This document shows positions 5,811 through 12,840 of a DNA stretch of 14,404 bases, piece after piece. The stretch's first letter is position 1, and every line of letters begins with the position of its first letter. The translations under genes were made by a program, and so were the position numbers. Below the pieces are notes generated by a model. That model ran no database searches. It saw nothing but the letters and a program-made list of their open reading frames with translations, and had not been told where the DNA came from. This DNA is from Symbiodinium natans (lineage: Eukaryota; Sar; Dinophyceae; Suessiales; Symbiodiniaceae): contig CAJNDS010001548.1 of assembly GCA_905221605.1 (NCBI GenBank), forward strand, positions 1 to 14,404, read 5' to 3'.

Positions 5811-8800
5811 ATCCACCAACGAAAAAATATCGGTCAAGATCAAACCCTGTAAGAAGGGGAAGGCCCTTGCTGGACAAAAAACAGGTGCGACAGGTGCCAC
5901 GATCTCGGTCACAACGACGAGTGCAACTGGCGGAAGTGGTGGAAAAACCGAAGCCACTGGAGCCGGTGAAACCTCGTGGTGGTTTGTCGTATCCATTCAG
6001 CAGAGCGTGGGCAGATGTGGTGGATGATGATGACCAGGCGGAGGCATTGGTCTCGTATGCCGCTTCCTCAAGCGATTCAAGCGAGGAGGAGACCAATGCG
6101 GTACAACGCCTGAAGGAACTCTTTTTGCAAGAAAGGGATTCGTGGAGAACTGCGAGTCGTGGCAATGTTCCACAAAGTGGTTCTTCAGGCTCCAATGATG
6201 GGCCGAAAAAATCGGTTCACCTTGGCGAAGGGCGCGACAAAGCGTCGCGGGGGGAGACCCGCCAAGAAGTGACTTCACAAGTTTTTTTGCTACCACAACC
6301 TTCTCGTCGAGCTGAACGGTCTCAAAAAAGAACAAGGGATGGTTCAGTTATGGTTGGTTCGCTGGCGGTGGGCTCCACGGATGAGGTTTTACCTGGGCAA
6401 GGTGTTGCTGGACAGGTGAATGTCTCTGAAAGCGCTCAAGTTCTTCCTGGGCATGAAGTGGCTGGACAGGAGACGGCGCCGGAAGGAGCAGTACAGATTT
6501 CTGGCGAGGAGACAGACCAAAAAGAAGGAGAAGGCGGGAGCAATGATCTCCGTGGTAATGATGCGAAGATGTTGGATGGTGGTCCGGTGAGGAGTGACCT
6601 TCAGCAATTGCTGGTGAAAGGCCTTCTGACTCGAATTTATTGGAAGGTTGCAGTTGGCAAGTTGCCAATGGGGCAAAGAGATTGCAAAAAAGGGTCCAAT
6701 AAGATGGATCGAAATTTGGTTATTAGCATGTCATCCGAGGGTGCAAGCGAACAGGATGAGAACCTGGCACTGGAGGACGATGCTGATCAGTCAATGGGAG
6801 ACGGTGCAATGGTTATGGTGTATGATCCAGGAACGCTGATCCAGTCGCCAACAACTGATTGGGTTATGCGTCGCGGTCTGACCGATCGTACCGTCTGGCC
6901 AGCAATGGCGCACCTGGCACAGAGGATATGTGCTGAAATGGTTCAAGTGGATGAAATGAATGCCCAGCTAGGGACTGGAACACTCCTTTTTCAAAGGAGA
7001 GATCAAGGATATTATACTGACCTGCATCATTCGTTCCATGGCAACCCGTGCTTGCCGGCGGTGGGGAATTACCCTCTTTCGGTGATGGGTGCCTTGTTGT
7101 CTCCTCGTCTGGAAGGGGAATTCAAGAATACGGACAAGTTTGGTACTGCTATGGAGGCAATTGCCTATGATTGGAGCCGCAGTCCAGGCATGGAAGTTCA
7201 TATTGAACTTATGGCGAGGGTAGCCAAAATGGTTCACCCATTCCTGAATCTGGGAGCACAAGGGTCGGTGATGTTTTCAGAATTTCTCTGGCAGCGCGGG
7301 AGGGCTCGGTTGATGGAGTTCCTTCAAGCGGCGACTTGTGCGGACCAATTGGAGGCTCTCTGGAGAAGGATGGACGACGATGCGGATGAGGAGGTGGATC
7401 CTTCGACAGCGATGCTGGAAGTTCTTGGACTAGAGGATGCGGTGCTTGATCAAGGGAACAATGAATCCCTTATTCCCATTGAAGATGCTGGAGGTGAGAC
7501 AAGTGGTGACACTGGAGGGGATGGCAAAGCGCCAGAAGTTTCTCCGGAAGAGGAGACATCCAGTGGGTCATCAAGACTGGCGGACACAAGGATTTTCTTG
7601 TGGTCAGTATATTCCCGCGTGGCTTCGAATTTCTCTATGCAGGACCGCACTACTGGTAAGATCTTTGACGGCACAAAAGGGTATCCTGGTGAAGGACCAA
7701 ACAATGATGACAATCCTTCCTCTAAGGGGAACTTACCCTGGATCTCGGAAGACTACCTCGACGAAGTGGTGTCAAAAAAGATGAAAAGGTCTTCAGATAT
7801 GGATGGGTTTGTTCCGGGAAGTGAGGGACCATTGGAAAAGGTAGAGGTGGAGAATGTTACTGCCTCTAAAATTCTTATGGCTCTTTGGAAGAAGGGACAT
7901 AGAGTTGGGTTTAGAAGGTTGCGTCGTTTGAATGCATCTGGATGCAAGGTTGGAGCAATGAAACGTCCAATCAAAAGGGTGCAGAAGATTGGCGCTAGGA
8001 AGGCCTTCATGAAGATGTTCAATGTTTTTGGATCGTCTCAGCATGGCTCAGGAGTTGGCGGAAAACCGATCATGAAGGTGGTAGGACCAAGGCCAGGTTT
8101 TCCAGCTGTACTCCAAGCACCAAATACTGATAGCACGTCGGGTGAAGGGAGCAGTCCCCAGGTGCATGGCAATGTTCATGTAGAGCACAATCGCCCTATG
8201 GACCGGTATGAGGCAGAGCGCTTGGAGAAGAGGAAGAAGGGTTTCTGCTATTGGTTTGGCAAAGGGAAAGATCGCTGCAAATTTGGTGACGACTGCAAAT
8301 TCATCCATTCCGAAGATGATGTGGTGCTACATTCATATTGGTGCAAATACTATGTGGCAGGGAGAGAATGTTTCGCTGGAAAGGATTGTGGGTTCTCGCA
8401 TGATGCAACTGGTGTGAGGTGCGTCCAGTTTGCTCGGTCTGGGAAGTGTCGATTTGGTGACAGGTGTGTCTTCGAGCATGGTGTTCCGTTGGAAAAACAG
8501 AGGCCAAGGTCTCCAAGGACGCCCCCAAGGGATGGTCCAAGGAGAAAGTCTGGTGAAAAAAAAAAAAAAAAGGAGATCTCTCCTGAACAGTTCGGTGATG
8601 ATGAGGAGGATTTTATGGTTTATGACGAAGAGACCAAGATGACGGAACTGTTGATGGAGGCGATTTCATTTCTCTCCGGTGGCAAGCCAGATTTGGCTCG
8701 AGCAGAGGCGGACCCATTGTTCAAACTCCTGAAGTTCACTGGAGATGCTGACCAAATGGATCAAGTATGGGTTTCGTGGACCACTGAAATGTTGTCCGTG

Positions 8801-9286
8801 CTGGAACTTCTCGAAGTAGTGAAGTCGTATGAGGTTTCGCTCGCGGAGGTGGAAGAATGGGTCAATGACCTGAGGATATGGTATGAGCGAGCCAATTTGG
8901 GAGAAGAAAAGGATTCCAAAAGAGGCAAAAAGAGGTCCCTAGAAAGGGAGTCCAGCAAGGATATTCCTGCCGAAAAAGAAGTGGTTGAGACTTCGGAGAC
9001 GGAGGTTGCCGTTGAAGAAGAGAAGAAAAAGGTAAAAAAGAAGAGGAAAGCTGCAGCTATCGAAGATCCTTACACTCTCATGGTTCCAAAGCCGAAGAAG
9101 ATGCCGACGATCATTGAGAAGGGTGGATCAACATCCAATGTGGTGGCTTCTGCAGTGGAAAATGGCTTCTGCAGTGGAAAAATCCTCGAAGACGCGCACA
9201 AAGTCAAATGTCGGTGGAAAGACAAAGAAGAGGGAGAAAAGTCAGAGTCCCAAAAAAGAAGAGGTGGTAATGGTGCAAGATCCTGA
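5684..9286 (+). CDS. Second large protein with three CCCH zinc fingers
   Basis: This is a 1,200-residue product from the first ATG (5684); a GTG at 5633 and open frame from 5534 allow a longer or fused form. Residues below count from the 5633 codon. The N-terminal part is basic and Ser/Arg-rich, followed by an acidic linker with a VLPGxxVAGQ repeat. Residues 409-590 form a compact, aromatic-rich region that I do not recognise. A basic helix-rich stretch follows at about 750-800. Fingers are C872/C882/C888/H892, C904/C913/C919/H923 and C930/C939/C945/H949, tightly clustered. A Lys-rich segment encoded by a 16-A run comes next, then a helical region and an NLS-like KKKVKKKRK at 1131-1139. The last ~38 residues are out of frame because of the 19-bp duplication at 9144-9181; the original C-terminus lies at 9182-9503. 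No reverse transcriptase, integrase or protease is seen. Likely a nucleic-acid-binding partner or continuation of the upstream protein. Confidence 0.8.
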   Translation: MPRGSYRELFDKVRYRDGWTLAQRSPLCVQKLRLVGVGMPPVNPPTKKYRSRSNPVRRGRPLLDKKQVRQVPRSRSQRRVQLAEVVEKPKPLEPVKPRGGLSYPFSRAWADVVDDDDQAEALVSYAASSSDSSEEETNAVQRLKELFLQERDSWRTASRGNVPQSGSSGSNDGPKKSVHLGEGRDKASRGETRQEVTSQVFLLPQPSRRAERSQKRTRDGSVMVGSLAVGSTDEVLPGQGVAGQVNVSESAQVLPGHEVAGQETAPEGAVQISGEETDQKEGEGGSNDLRGNDAKMLDGGPVRSDLQQLLVKGLLTRIYWKVAVGKLPMGQRDCKKGSNKMDRNLVISMSSEGASEQDENLALEDDADQSMGDGAMVMVYDPGTLIQSPTTDWVMRRGLTDRTVWPAMAHLAQRICAEMVQVDEMNAQLGTGTLLFQRRDQGYYTDLHHSFHGNPCLPAVGNYPLSVMGALLSPRLEGEFKNTDKFGTAMEAIAYDWSRSPGMEVHIELMARVAKMVHPFLNLGAQGSVMFSEFLWQRGRARLMEFLQAATCADQLEALWRRMDDDADEEVDPSTAMLEVLGLEDAVLDQGNNESLIPIEDAGGETSGDTGGDGKAPEVSPEEETSSGSSRLADTRIFLWSVYSRVASNFSMQDRTTGKIFDGTKGYPGEGPNNDDNPSSKGNLPWISEDYLDEVVSKKMKRSSDMDGFVPGSEGPLEKVEVENVTASKILMALWKKGHRVGFRRLRRLNASGCKVGAMKRPIKRVQKIGARKAFMKMFNVFGSSQHGSGVGGKPIMKVVGPRPGFPAVLQAPNTDSTSGEGSSPQVHGNVHVEHNRPMDRYEAERLEKRKKGFCYWFGKGKDRCKFGDDCKFIHSEDDVVLHSYWCKYYVAGRECFAGKDCGFSHDATGVRCVQFARSGKCRFGDRCVFEHGVPLEKQRPRSPRTPPRDGPRRKSGEKKKKKEISPEQFGDDEEDFMVYDEETKMTELLMEAISFLSGGKPDLARAEADPLFKLLKFTGDADQMDQVWVSWTTEMLSVLELLEVVKSYEVSLAEVEEWVNDLRIWYERANLGEEKDSKRGKKRSLERESSKDIPAEKEVVETSETEVAVEEEKKKVKKKRKAAAIEDPYTLMVPKPKKMPTIIEKGGSTSNVVASAVENGFCSGKILEDAHKVKCRWKDKEEGEKSESQKRRGGNGARS
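8246..8479 (+). other. Cluster of three CCCH zinc fingers (coding segment)
   Basis: Spacings are C-X9-C-X5-C-X3-H, then C-X8-C-X5-C-X3-H twice, with KFGDDCKFIH and RFGDRCVFEH as typical finger ends. Only 11 and 6 residues separate the fingers. CCCH fingers bind single-stranded, often AU-rich RNA. Confidence 0.93.
8556..8571 (+). repeat. 16-A homopolymer inside the coding frame
   Basis: The run encodes lysines within GEKKKKKEI and keeps the frame as given. Such runs are prone to polymerase slippage and to sequencing error, so the frame after it deserves care; here the frame stays coding-like on both sides. Confidence 0.9.
9144..9181. repeat. 19-bp tandem duplication breaking the ORF
   Basis: TGGCTTCTGCAGTGGAAAA occurs twice in direct succession. 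Nineteen bases shift the frame by +1; the downstream frame with coding-like composition (to 9503) is exactly the one expected before the insertion. The residues ASAVE are encoded by both copies, in the old and new frame, which confirms the event. Confidence 0.93.
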
Positions 9287-9503
9287 AGAAAAGGATCGTT
9301 CATCTGATGCGGATGCACCAGGGTCTGCCACTGCGAATGAAGAGCTGGGTCAATCTTGCCAGGCGATTGAGGACGCAAAGAGAGAAGGATTGGTATCCTC
9401 AATTCAAAGGGGCGTACAGGATCCTGTTCTTACAGTTTCGGACCTGGAGTATATTCTGCTGCAACTTCACCTCAAGATTGCCAACAATCGGAAAAAGAAG
9501 TGA
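9162..9503 (+). pseudogene. Displaced C-terminal segment of the second ORF
   Basis: The open frame from the second copy of the duplication to TGA 9501-9503 encodes about 113 residues. It starts Lys/Ser-rich, becomes acidic (DPEEKDRSSDADAP), and ends in a hydrophobic helix with a basic tail (NNRKKK). Without the 19-bp duplication it would be continuous with the ORF ending at 9286, so it is read as that protein's lost C-terminus. The ATG at 9162 is created inside the repeat and need not be a real start. Confidence 0.8.
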
Positions 9504-9861
9504 TTGGATGGTATGGATGAAGGGATAGTTTTTCTCTTTCTGGAGACGGGTGCGCTGGAACAGCCAATGTGCTGACAATGTTGTGGTTACTATCAAGGGT
9601 ATGGAAATCCCTGATAGTAGAAGTAAGTAGCTTTTCGCGTAGCGAAGACCACGGTTTGTGGTGAAGAAGGCCAAGGAGTCTTCAGTGATGAGAGGATCAA
9701 GGTGAAAAAAGATTCTCTATGGGTAGTAGGTTAGCCAATGTGCTATAATTCCGTCCTGGAAGACGTTAAACCACAATTTGCATTTCAAGCAGCTGGCTGC
9801 TGCCGTAATGGCAGTTTTTGGCCAAAAAGATCTGCATCTCCAATGTGTCCTAGGAAATCCT
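9504..9861 (+). other. 3' untranslated stretch of the LTR element with hairpins
   Basis: No coding frame is supportable. Three inverted repeats stand out: ACTATCAAGGG/CCCTGATAGT (9589-9618, 10-bp stem with one bulged A, 9-base loop), TTCGC-GTA-GCGAA (9634-9646), and CCTAGG-AAAT-CCTAGG (9849-9864) beside the purine tract. They may be packaging, dimerisation or RNA-stability elements; this is inference. Confidence 0.6.
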
Positions 9862-9874
9862 AGGACAGGGGGAG
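9862..9874 (+). promoter_or_regulatory. Polypurine tract
   Basis: AGGACAGGGGGAG has a single pyrimidine and ends exactly at the start of the 3' LTR, where LTR elements prime plus-strand DNA synthesis. Confidence 0.7.
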
Positions 9875-10161
9875 TGCGGAGCTGCAATTGGTATTGTAGA
9901 AAGGAGTTAGTGTTGGAAGTTGGAAGGGTTAATGAACCCGGTAATCGTATTTGGCTCAAGATGGGCTTGAACAGAAAGCCACAAGTTCAAAAAGAAGTGC
10001 CTGGGTTCTTAGGATTTGGTAAGGGTGTGGATTCCTTCCCCCTTTCCTTCCCCCCTGGGTTGCTCTTATCCGTGTTCTTGGTTGTTTCTTGGTTCGATCT
10101 GGGAAATATAAGTTCAGGGCGATTAGGGGAGTTGATTTCCTTCCTTGGTTGTCCCCCCGTA
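9875..10161 (+). repeat. 3' LTR
   Basis: This 287-bp copy of 1296-1584 has three substitutions (9899, 10014, 10030) and two fewer C in the terminal run. It ends GTA followed by CCCTA of the telomeric array. It carries the same hairpin, spliced-leader-like motif, pyrimidine tract and TATA-like motif as the 5' copy. Confidence 0.95.
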
Positions 10162-10247
10162 CCCTAAACCCTAAGCCCTAAACCCTAAACCCTAAGCCCT
10201 AAGCCCTAAATCCTAAACCCTAAACCCCAAACTCTAAGCCCTAAACC
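10162..10247. repeat. Degenerate C-strand telomeric array
   Basis: About 12 units of CCCTAAA with CCCTAAG, TCCTAAA and CCCCAAA variants follow the 3' LTR. The first five bases serve as the right target-site duplication. Confidence 0.9.
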
Positions 10248-10385
10248 TGGGCGTGTATGGCAGGTGGGGGCTGAATTTTAGGCCTTCTTCGTTTCAGAGA
10301 GAGTTCAGATACACTCGAGTGTCGTACAACACGCTAAGCCTTCCACCATAAGCTCCATACCCGAAGTCCGACCAGAAGACCCACA
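10248..10385. other. Unique insert between telomeric arrays
   Basis: About 138 bp of non-repetitive DNA. It contains a perfect 12-bp palindrome, ACACTCGAGTGT (10311-10322). No coding frame or RNA gene is recognised. Confidence 0.6.
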
Positions 10386-10573
10386 CCCTAAACCCCAAAC
10401 CAGCTAAACCCCAATTCCTAAACCCTAAACCCTAAACCCTAAACCCTAAACCCTAAACCCTAAACCCTAAACCCTAAACCCTAAACCCTAAACCCTAAAC
10501 CCTAAACCCTAAGCCCTAAGCCCTAAACCCTAAACCCTAAACCCTAAACCCTAAACCCTAAACCCTAAACCCA
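10386..10573. repeat. Long C-strand telomeric array
   Basis: After a degenerate start, about 20 units of CCCTAAA run with only two AAGCCC variants (near 10512-10520). This is the longest and cleanest telomeric block in the window. Confidence 0.95.
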
Positions 10574-10587
10574 ACCTATATCCTCAT

Positions 10588-11220
10588 CTTGGGTTCGGCC
10601 GGTCCACACTAACAGTCACCACCAGCAGACCCACAAATAAAAGCACCCGGTAAATGCCAAAAAATTGACTGAGATTCCTGCTATTCCTGGTGCTATTTCT
10701 GGTGCTATTTCTGGTGCATTTGTTTGTGCTATTCCTGGTGCTATTTCTGGTGCTATTTTTTGTGCTATTGTTTGTGCGATTTCTGGTGCTATTTTTTGTG
10801 CTATTGTTTGTGCTATTTCTGGTGCTATTTCTGGTGCTGTCGCTGGTGCTATGTGACTACCAGTCACCATCAGCAGACCCACAAAAAACAGCACCCGGTA
10901 AATGCTAAGCTGCTAAAATTGACTGGGATTCCTGGTGCTATTTCTGGTGCTATTTCTGGTGCTATTTCTGGTGCATTTTTTTGTGCTATTCCTGGTGCTA
11001 TTTCTGGTGCTATTTTTTGTGCTATTGTTTGTGCTATTTCTGGTGCTATTTCTGGTGCTGTTTCTGTTGCTATGTGACTAGCAGTCACCACCAGCAGACC
11101 CACAAAAAGAAGCACCCGGTAAATGCTAAAATTGACTGGGATTCCTGGTGCTATTTTTGGCCTGTGTGTTATAAGGCCACGGCGTTATTTGACTGTTAGT
11201 GTGGACCGGCCGAACCCAAG
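10588..11220. mobile_element. 633-bp element with perfect 31-bp terminal inverted repeats
   Basis: Bases 10588-10618 and 11190-11220 are perfect reverse complements over 31 bp, beginning CTTGGGTTCGGCCGG. Between them lie three tandem modules starting CAGTCACC at 10613, 10861 and 11082 (248, 221 and a shorter ~108 bp). Each has CAGCAGACCCACAAA, then GCACCCGGTAAATGC, then ATTGACTGGGATTCC, followed by a 12-bp minisatellite; the third module is cut short. Module borders are themselves inverted (GTGACT-AGC-AGTCAC). There is no transposase and no clear target duplication. It could be a MITE-like non-autonomous transposon or a long hairpin-ended satellite unit. Confidence 0.8.
10680..11075. repeat. 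12-bp minisatellites (GGTGCTATTTCT) inside the TIR element
   Basis: Two sub-arrays (about 10680-10855 and 10925-11075) consist of GGTGCTATTTCT with variants TTTGTGCTATTG and GGTGCTATTCCT. The 12-bp period keeps all frames open and gives artificial GAIS or APEI peptides. A short remnant occurs at 11140-11158. Confidence 0.92.
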
Positions 11221-11248
11221 TTTAGGGTTTAGGGTTTAGGGTTTAGGG
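11221..11248. repeat. G-strand telomeric tract abutting the TIR element
   Basis: Four perfect TTTAGGG units begin at the base after the right inverted repeat. They run in the opposite orientation to the CCCTAAA array that lies 15 bp beyond the left inverted repeat. Confidence 0.95.
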
Positions 11249-11272
11249 TCTGGTATACAGGGGCTATATAAA

Positions 11273-11308
11273 GTATGTATATATATATATATATATGTAT
11301 GTATATAG
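11273..11308. repeat. AT dinucleotide microsatellite
   Basis: A run of TATATA with GTAT interruptions, about 36 bp, is flanked by GGGGCTATATAAAG and GGGGCTTTC. Confidence 0.9.
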
Positions 11309-11433
11309 GGGCTTTCTAGGGGAATCTTAGGGTTTGGGCGTTCTACCGTTGGGACTCTCTCTGGGGGCGAAGCGAGACCCCCTGCTAGGTTGGGTTCATT
11401 GACGTGTCCCGGCTTCCGAGCCCGCGAACCACG
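11309..11433. other. Unique spacer with GGGGG/CCCCC hairpin
   Basis: About 125 bp between repeats. One stray TTAGGGTTT (11327-11335) and an inverted repeat GGGGG-CGAAGCGAGA-CCCCC (around 11363-11382) are visible; no gene is seen. Confidence 0.5.
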
Positions 11434-11531
11434 TTTAGGGTTTAGGGTTCAGGGTTCAGGGTTCAGGGTTTAGGGTTTAGGGTTTAGGGTTTAGGGTTTA
11501 GGGTTTAGGGTTTAGGGTTTAGGGTTTAGGG
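11434..11531. repeat. G-strand telomeric array, 14 units
   Basis: Exactly 14 heptamers of TTTAGGG; units three to five are TTCAGGG. It is followed by 55 bp of unique DNA. Confidence 0.95.
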
Positions 11532-11586
11532 AACCTGCCTCAGGCATCACTAAGTCCACGAGGCCAGTGTCTAGAGGTGGGGGTGC

Positions 11587-11760
11587 ATAGGGCTTATAGG
11601 GTTTATAGGGTTTATAGGGTTTATAGGGTTTACAGGGTTTATGGAGTTTATAGAGTTTATAGATTTTATAGAGTTTATAGAGCAAATAGAGGTTAGGGTT
11701 TATGGAGTTTATAGGCTTTAGGGTTTATAGGGATTAGATTAGGACCTCGGGTTTAGGGTT
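11587..11760. repeat. TTTATAGGG 9-bp repeat grading into degenerate telomeric DNA
   Basis: About ten copies of a 9-bp unit, TTTATAGGG, degrade into TTTATAGAG, then into scattered TTTAGGG. The unit looks like a telomeric heptamer with an inserted TA. Confidence 0.85.
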
Positions 11761-11990
11761 TATGGGGTACTCTAGACTCTGGACCTTTCATGTACTCATT
11801 ACCGACACTTAACCGTGGGGCTTGTAGGTTAAGGTTTCAGGGGTTTCGGGTTTAGGACAGTGGGGGGGCTTAGGAGTTCAGCTTTCACAGGGCTAAGACC
11901 TAGCCCCGAAAAGAAAGACTGGGAGGCTCACTGAGAGGTCCTGGTAAATCCTGAACCCCAACGTCCCAACAAAAATAGACCCTGAACCCA
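11761..11990. other. Degenerate spacer, orientation switch
   Basis: No gene is seen. Fragments of G-strand repeat (GGTTTCAGGGG, GGGTTTAGG) on the left give way to C-strand fragments (CCTGAACCC, CCCCAAACCCC) on the right, so the telomeric orientation flips within this stretch. Confidence 0.5.
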
Positions 11991-12165
11991 AAACCCCAAA
12001 CCCCTAATCCCCTAAGCCAGCCCTAAACCCTAAGCCCTAAGCCCTAAACCCTAAACCCTAACCCCTAAACCCCTAAGCCAGCCCTAAACCCTAAGCCCTA
12101 AGCCCTAAACCCTAAACCCTAACCCCTAAACCCCTAAACTCCGAAACTCGAAACCCCTAAACCTT
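11991..12165. repeat. C-strand telomeric array with a perfect 61-bp tandem duplication
   Basis: Bases 12009-12069 and 12070-12130 are identical 61-bp units made of CCCTAAA, CCCTAAG and a CCAG interruption. Degenerate CCCCTAAA units lie on both sides. Confidence 0.93.
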
Positions 12166-12486
12166 CCAGCCGGGCCTGGAATGATGGGAGTCCCAGCAGA
12201 AAGGATCAACCTCAGCACCGAGCGGGAAGCCGTCGCCTAACGGACCTTCGGGTTTCCAGGGATTAGAGGGTTTAGAGGGTTTTACAGTTTTAAAACCCTT
12301 CGAGTTTACAGGGTTTAGGGGGGTCGATGGTTTTCAAGATGAGATATCCCTAAAAATATTCCTAAAAAAGCACCTTTTTCACATTCGGGGCACCCTTGGC
12401 AGAGCCTACCGTCCCCCATCGACTTCTTCTGATGTGGCGGCCGCAAATGTCCAAGAGAGCCGTCACGATGACCCCAGTCTTCTGAT
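12166..12486. other. Intergenic stretch with decayed G-strand repeat
   Basis: No gene is seen. A TTTAGAGGG/TTTACAGGG-like segment lies at 12265-12330, and an inverted repeat TCCAG-CCGGGC-CTGGA near 12167-12182. The rest is unique sequence of unknown role. Confidence 0.5.
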
Positions 12487-12570
12487 TCAGGGTTTAGGGG
12501 TTCTAGGTTTTAGGGTTTAGGGTTGAAGGTTTACGGTTTAGTGTTTTTGTTGAGGGTTTCGGATCCTCAT
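12487..12570. repeat. Degenerate G-strand telomeric block
   Basis: Variants AGGGTTTAGGGG, TTTTAGGG, TTTACGG and TTGAGGG follow one another; this is the rightmost telomere-like DNA in the window. Confidence 0.75.
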
Positions 12571-12840
12571 GAGGCTTGAGGTTCAGAGGGGAAGAGGGGG
12601 GGTGAATGGGGGCTGGAGACTGCGGGTGGACGGGGGGTGACCGTGGAAGGGGCGAACCGGGTCACAGGGTCGGGAGTGCAGTGATGGGGTGCAGTGGGCC
12701 GGTGGGGAGTGAATCTTATTCGAGGGACGTAAATACTAGCAGGGGGTTGGTCTGGACTAGCGGCGAGGGGCGGCCAGTGGGGTGGCTAGCTCGGCCCTGC
12801 AATCCTCGGCCGCCGCATTATGTTGGGAGAAACATTTAGT
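12571..12840. other. G-rich non-coding stretch
   Basis: Runs of G at 12588-12591, 12596-12602, 12608-12612, 12624-12626 and 12632-12637 with loops of 4 to 11 bases could form a G-quadruplex. An open frame at 12606-12839 is a by-product of the composition and matches nothing I recognise. Confidence 0.5.

Larger units (their letters stand above)
1296..10161 (+). mobile_element. Complete LTR retrotransposon-like element lacking pol
   Basis: The element is 8,866 bp: 5' LTR 1296-1584, primer-binding site from 1585, three plus-strand ORF blocks, a 370-bp 3' untranslated stretch, a purine tract, and 3' LTR 9875-10161. LTR ends are TGCGG...CCGTA, an inverted repeat with one mismatch. The tRNA-Met half-molecule-type primer site and 5-bp target duplication resemble Ty1/copia elements. 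No reverse transcriptase, RNase H, integrase or protease motif could be found in any block, so it should depend on enzymes made elsewhere. Its coding capacity is nevertheless large and carries WW, S1-like, MLLE and CCCH modules. LTRs differ by three substitutions and one C-run length change, so insertion is recent. A decayed autonomous element is less likely, because the ORFs are long and no pol remnant is visible. Confidence 0.92.

Noticed and set aside
7370-7400. MDDDADEE, checked as a possible YxDD reverse-transcriptase box
   Set aside because: It sits in an acidic linker with no flanking hydrophobic strands and no other reverse-transcriptase motif in order.
9778-10167. 129-codon open frame crossing the 3' LTR
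   Set aside because: It crosses the purine tract and LTR border, which are functional boundaries; the matching 5' LTR frame (1295-1591) is likewise fortuitous.
10616-11199. Open frames on both strands with GAIS/APEI repeats inside the TIR element
   Set aside because: They are products of the 12-bp minisatellite period; no start context and no non-repetitive domain.
11221-11531. Natural chromosome end
   Set aside because: The telomeric tracts are internal, interrupted by unique DNA and present in both orientations.
10386-12165. CRISPR-like regular repeats
   Set aside because: These are contiguous telomeric heptamers and minisatellites without unique spacers, in eukaryotic context.
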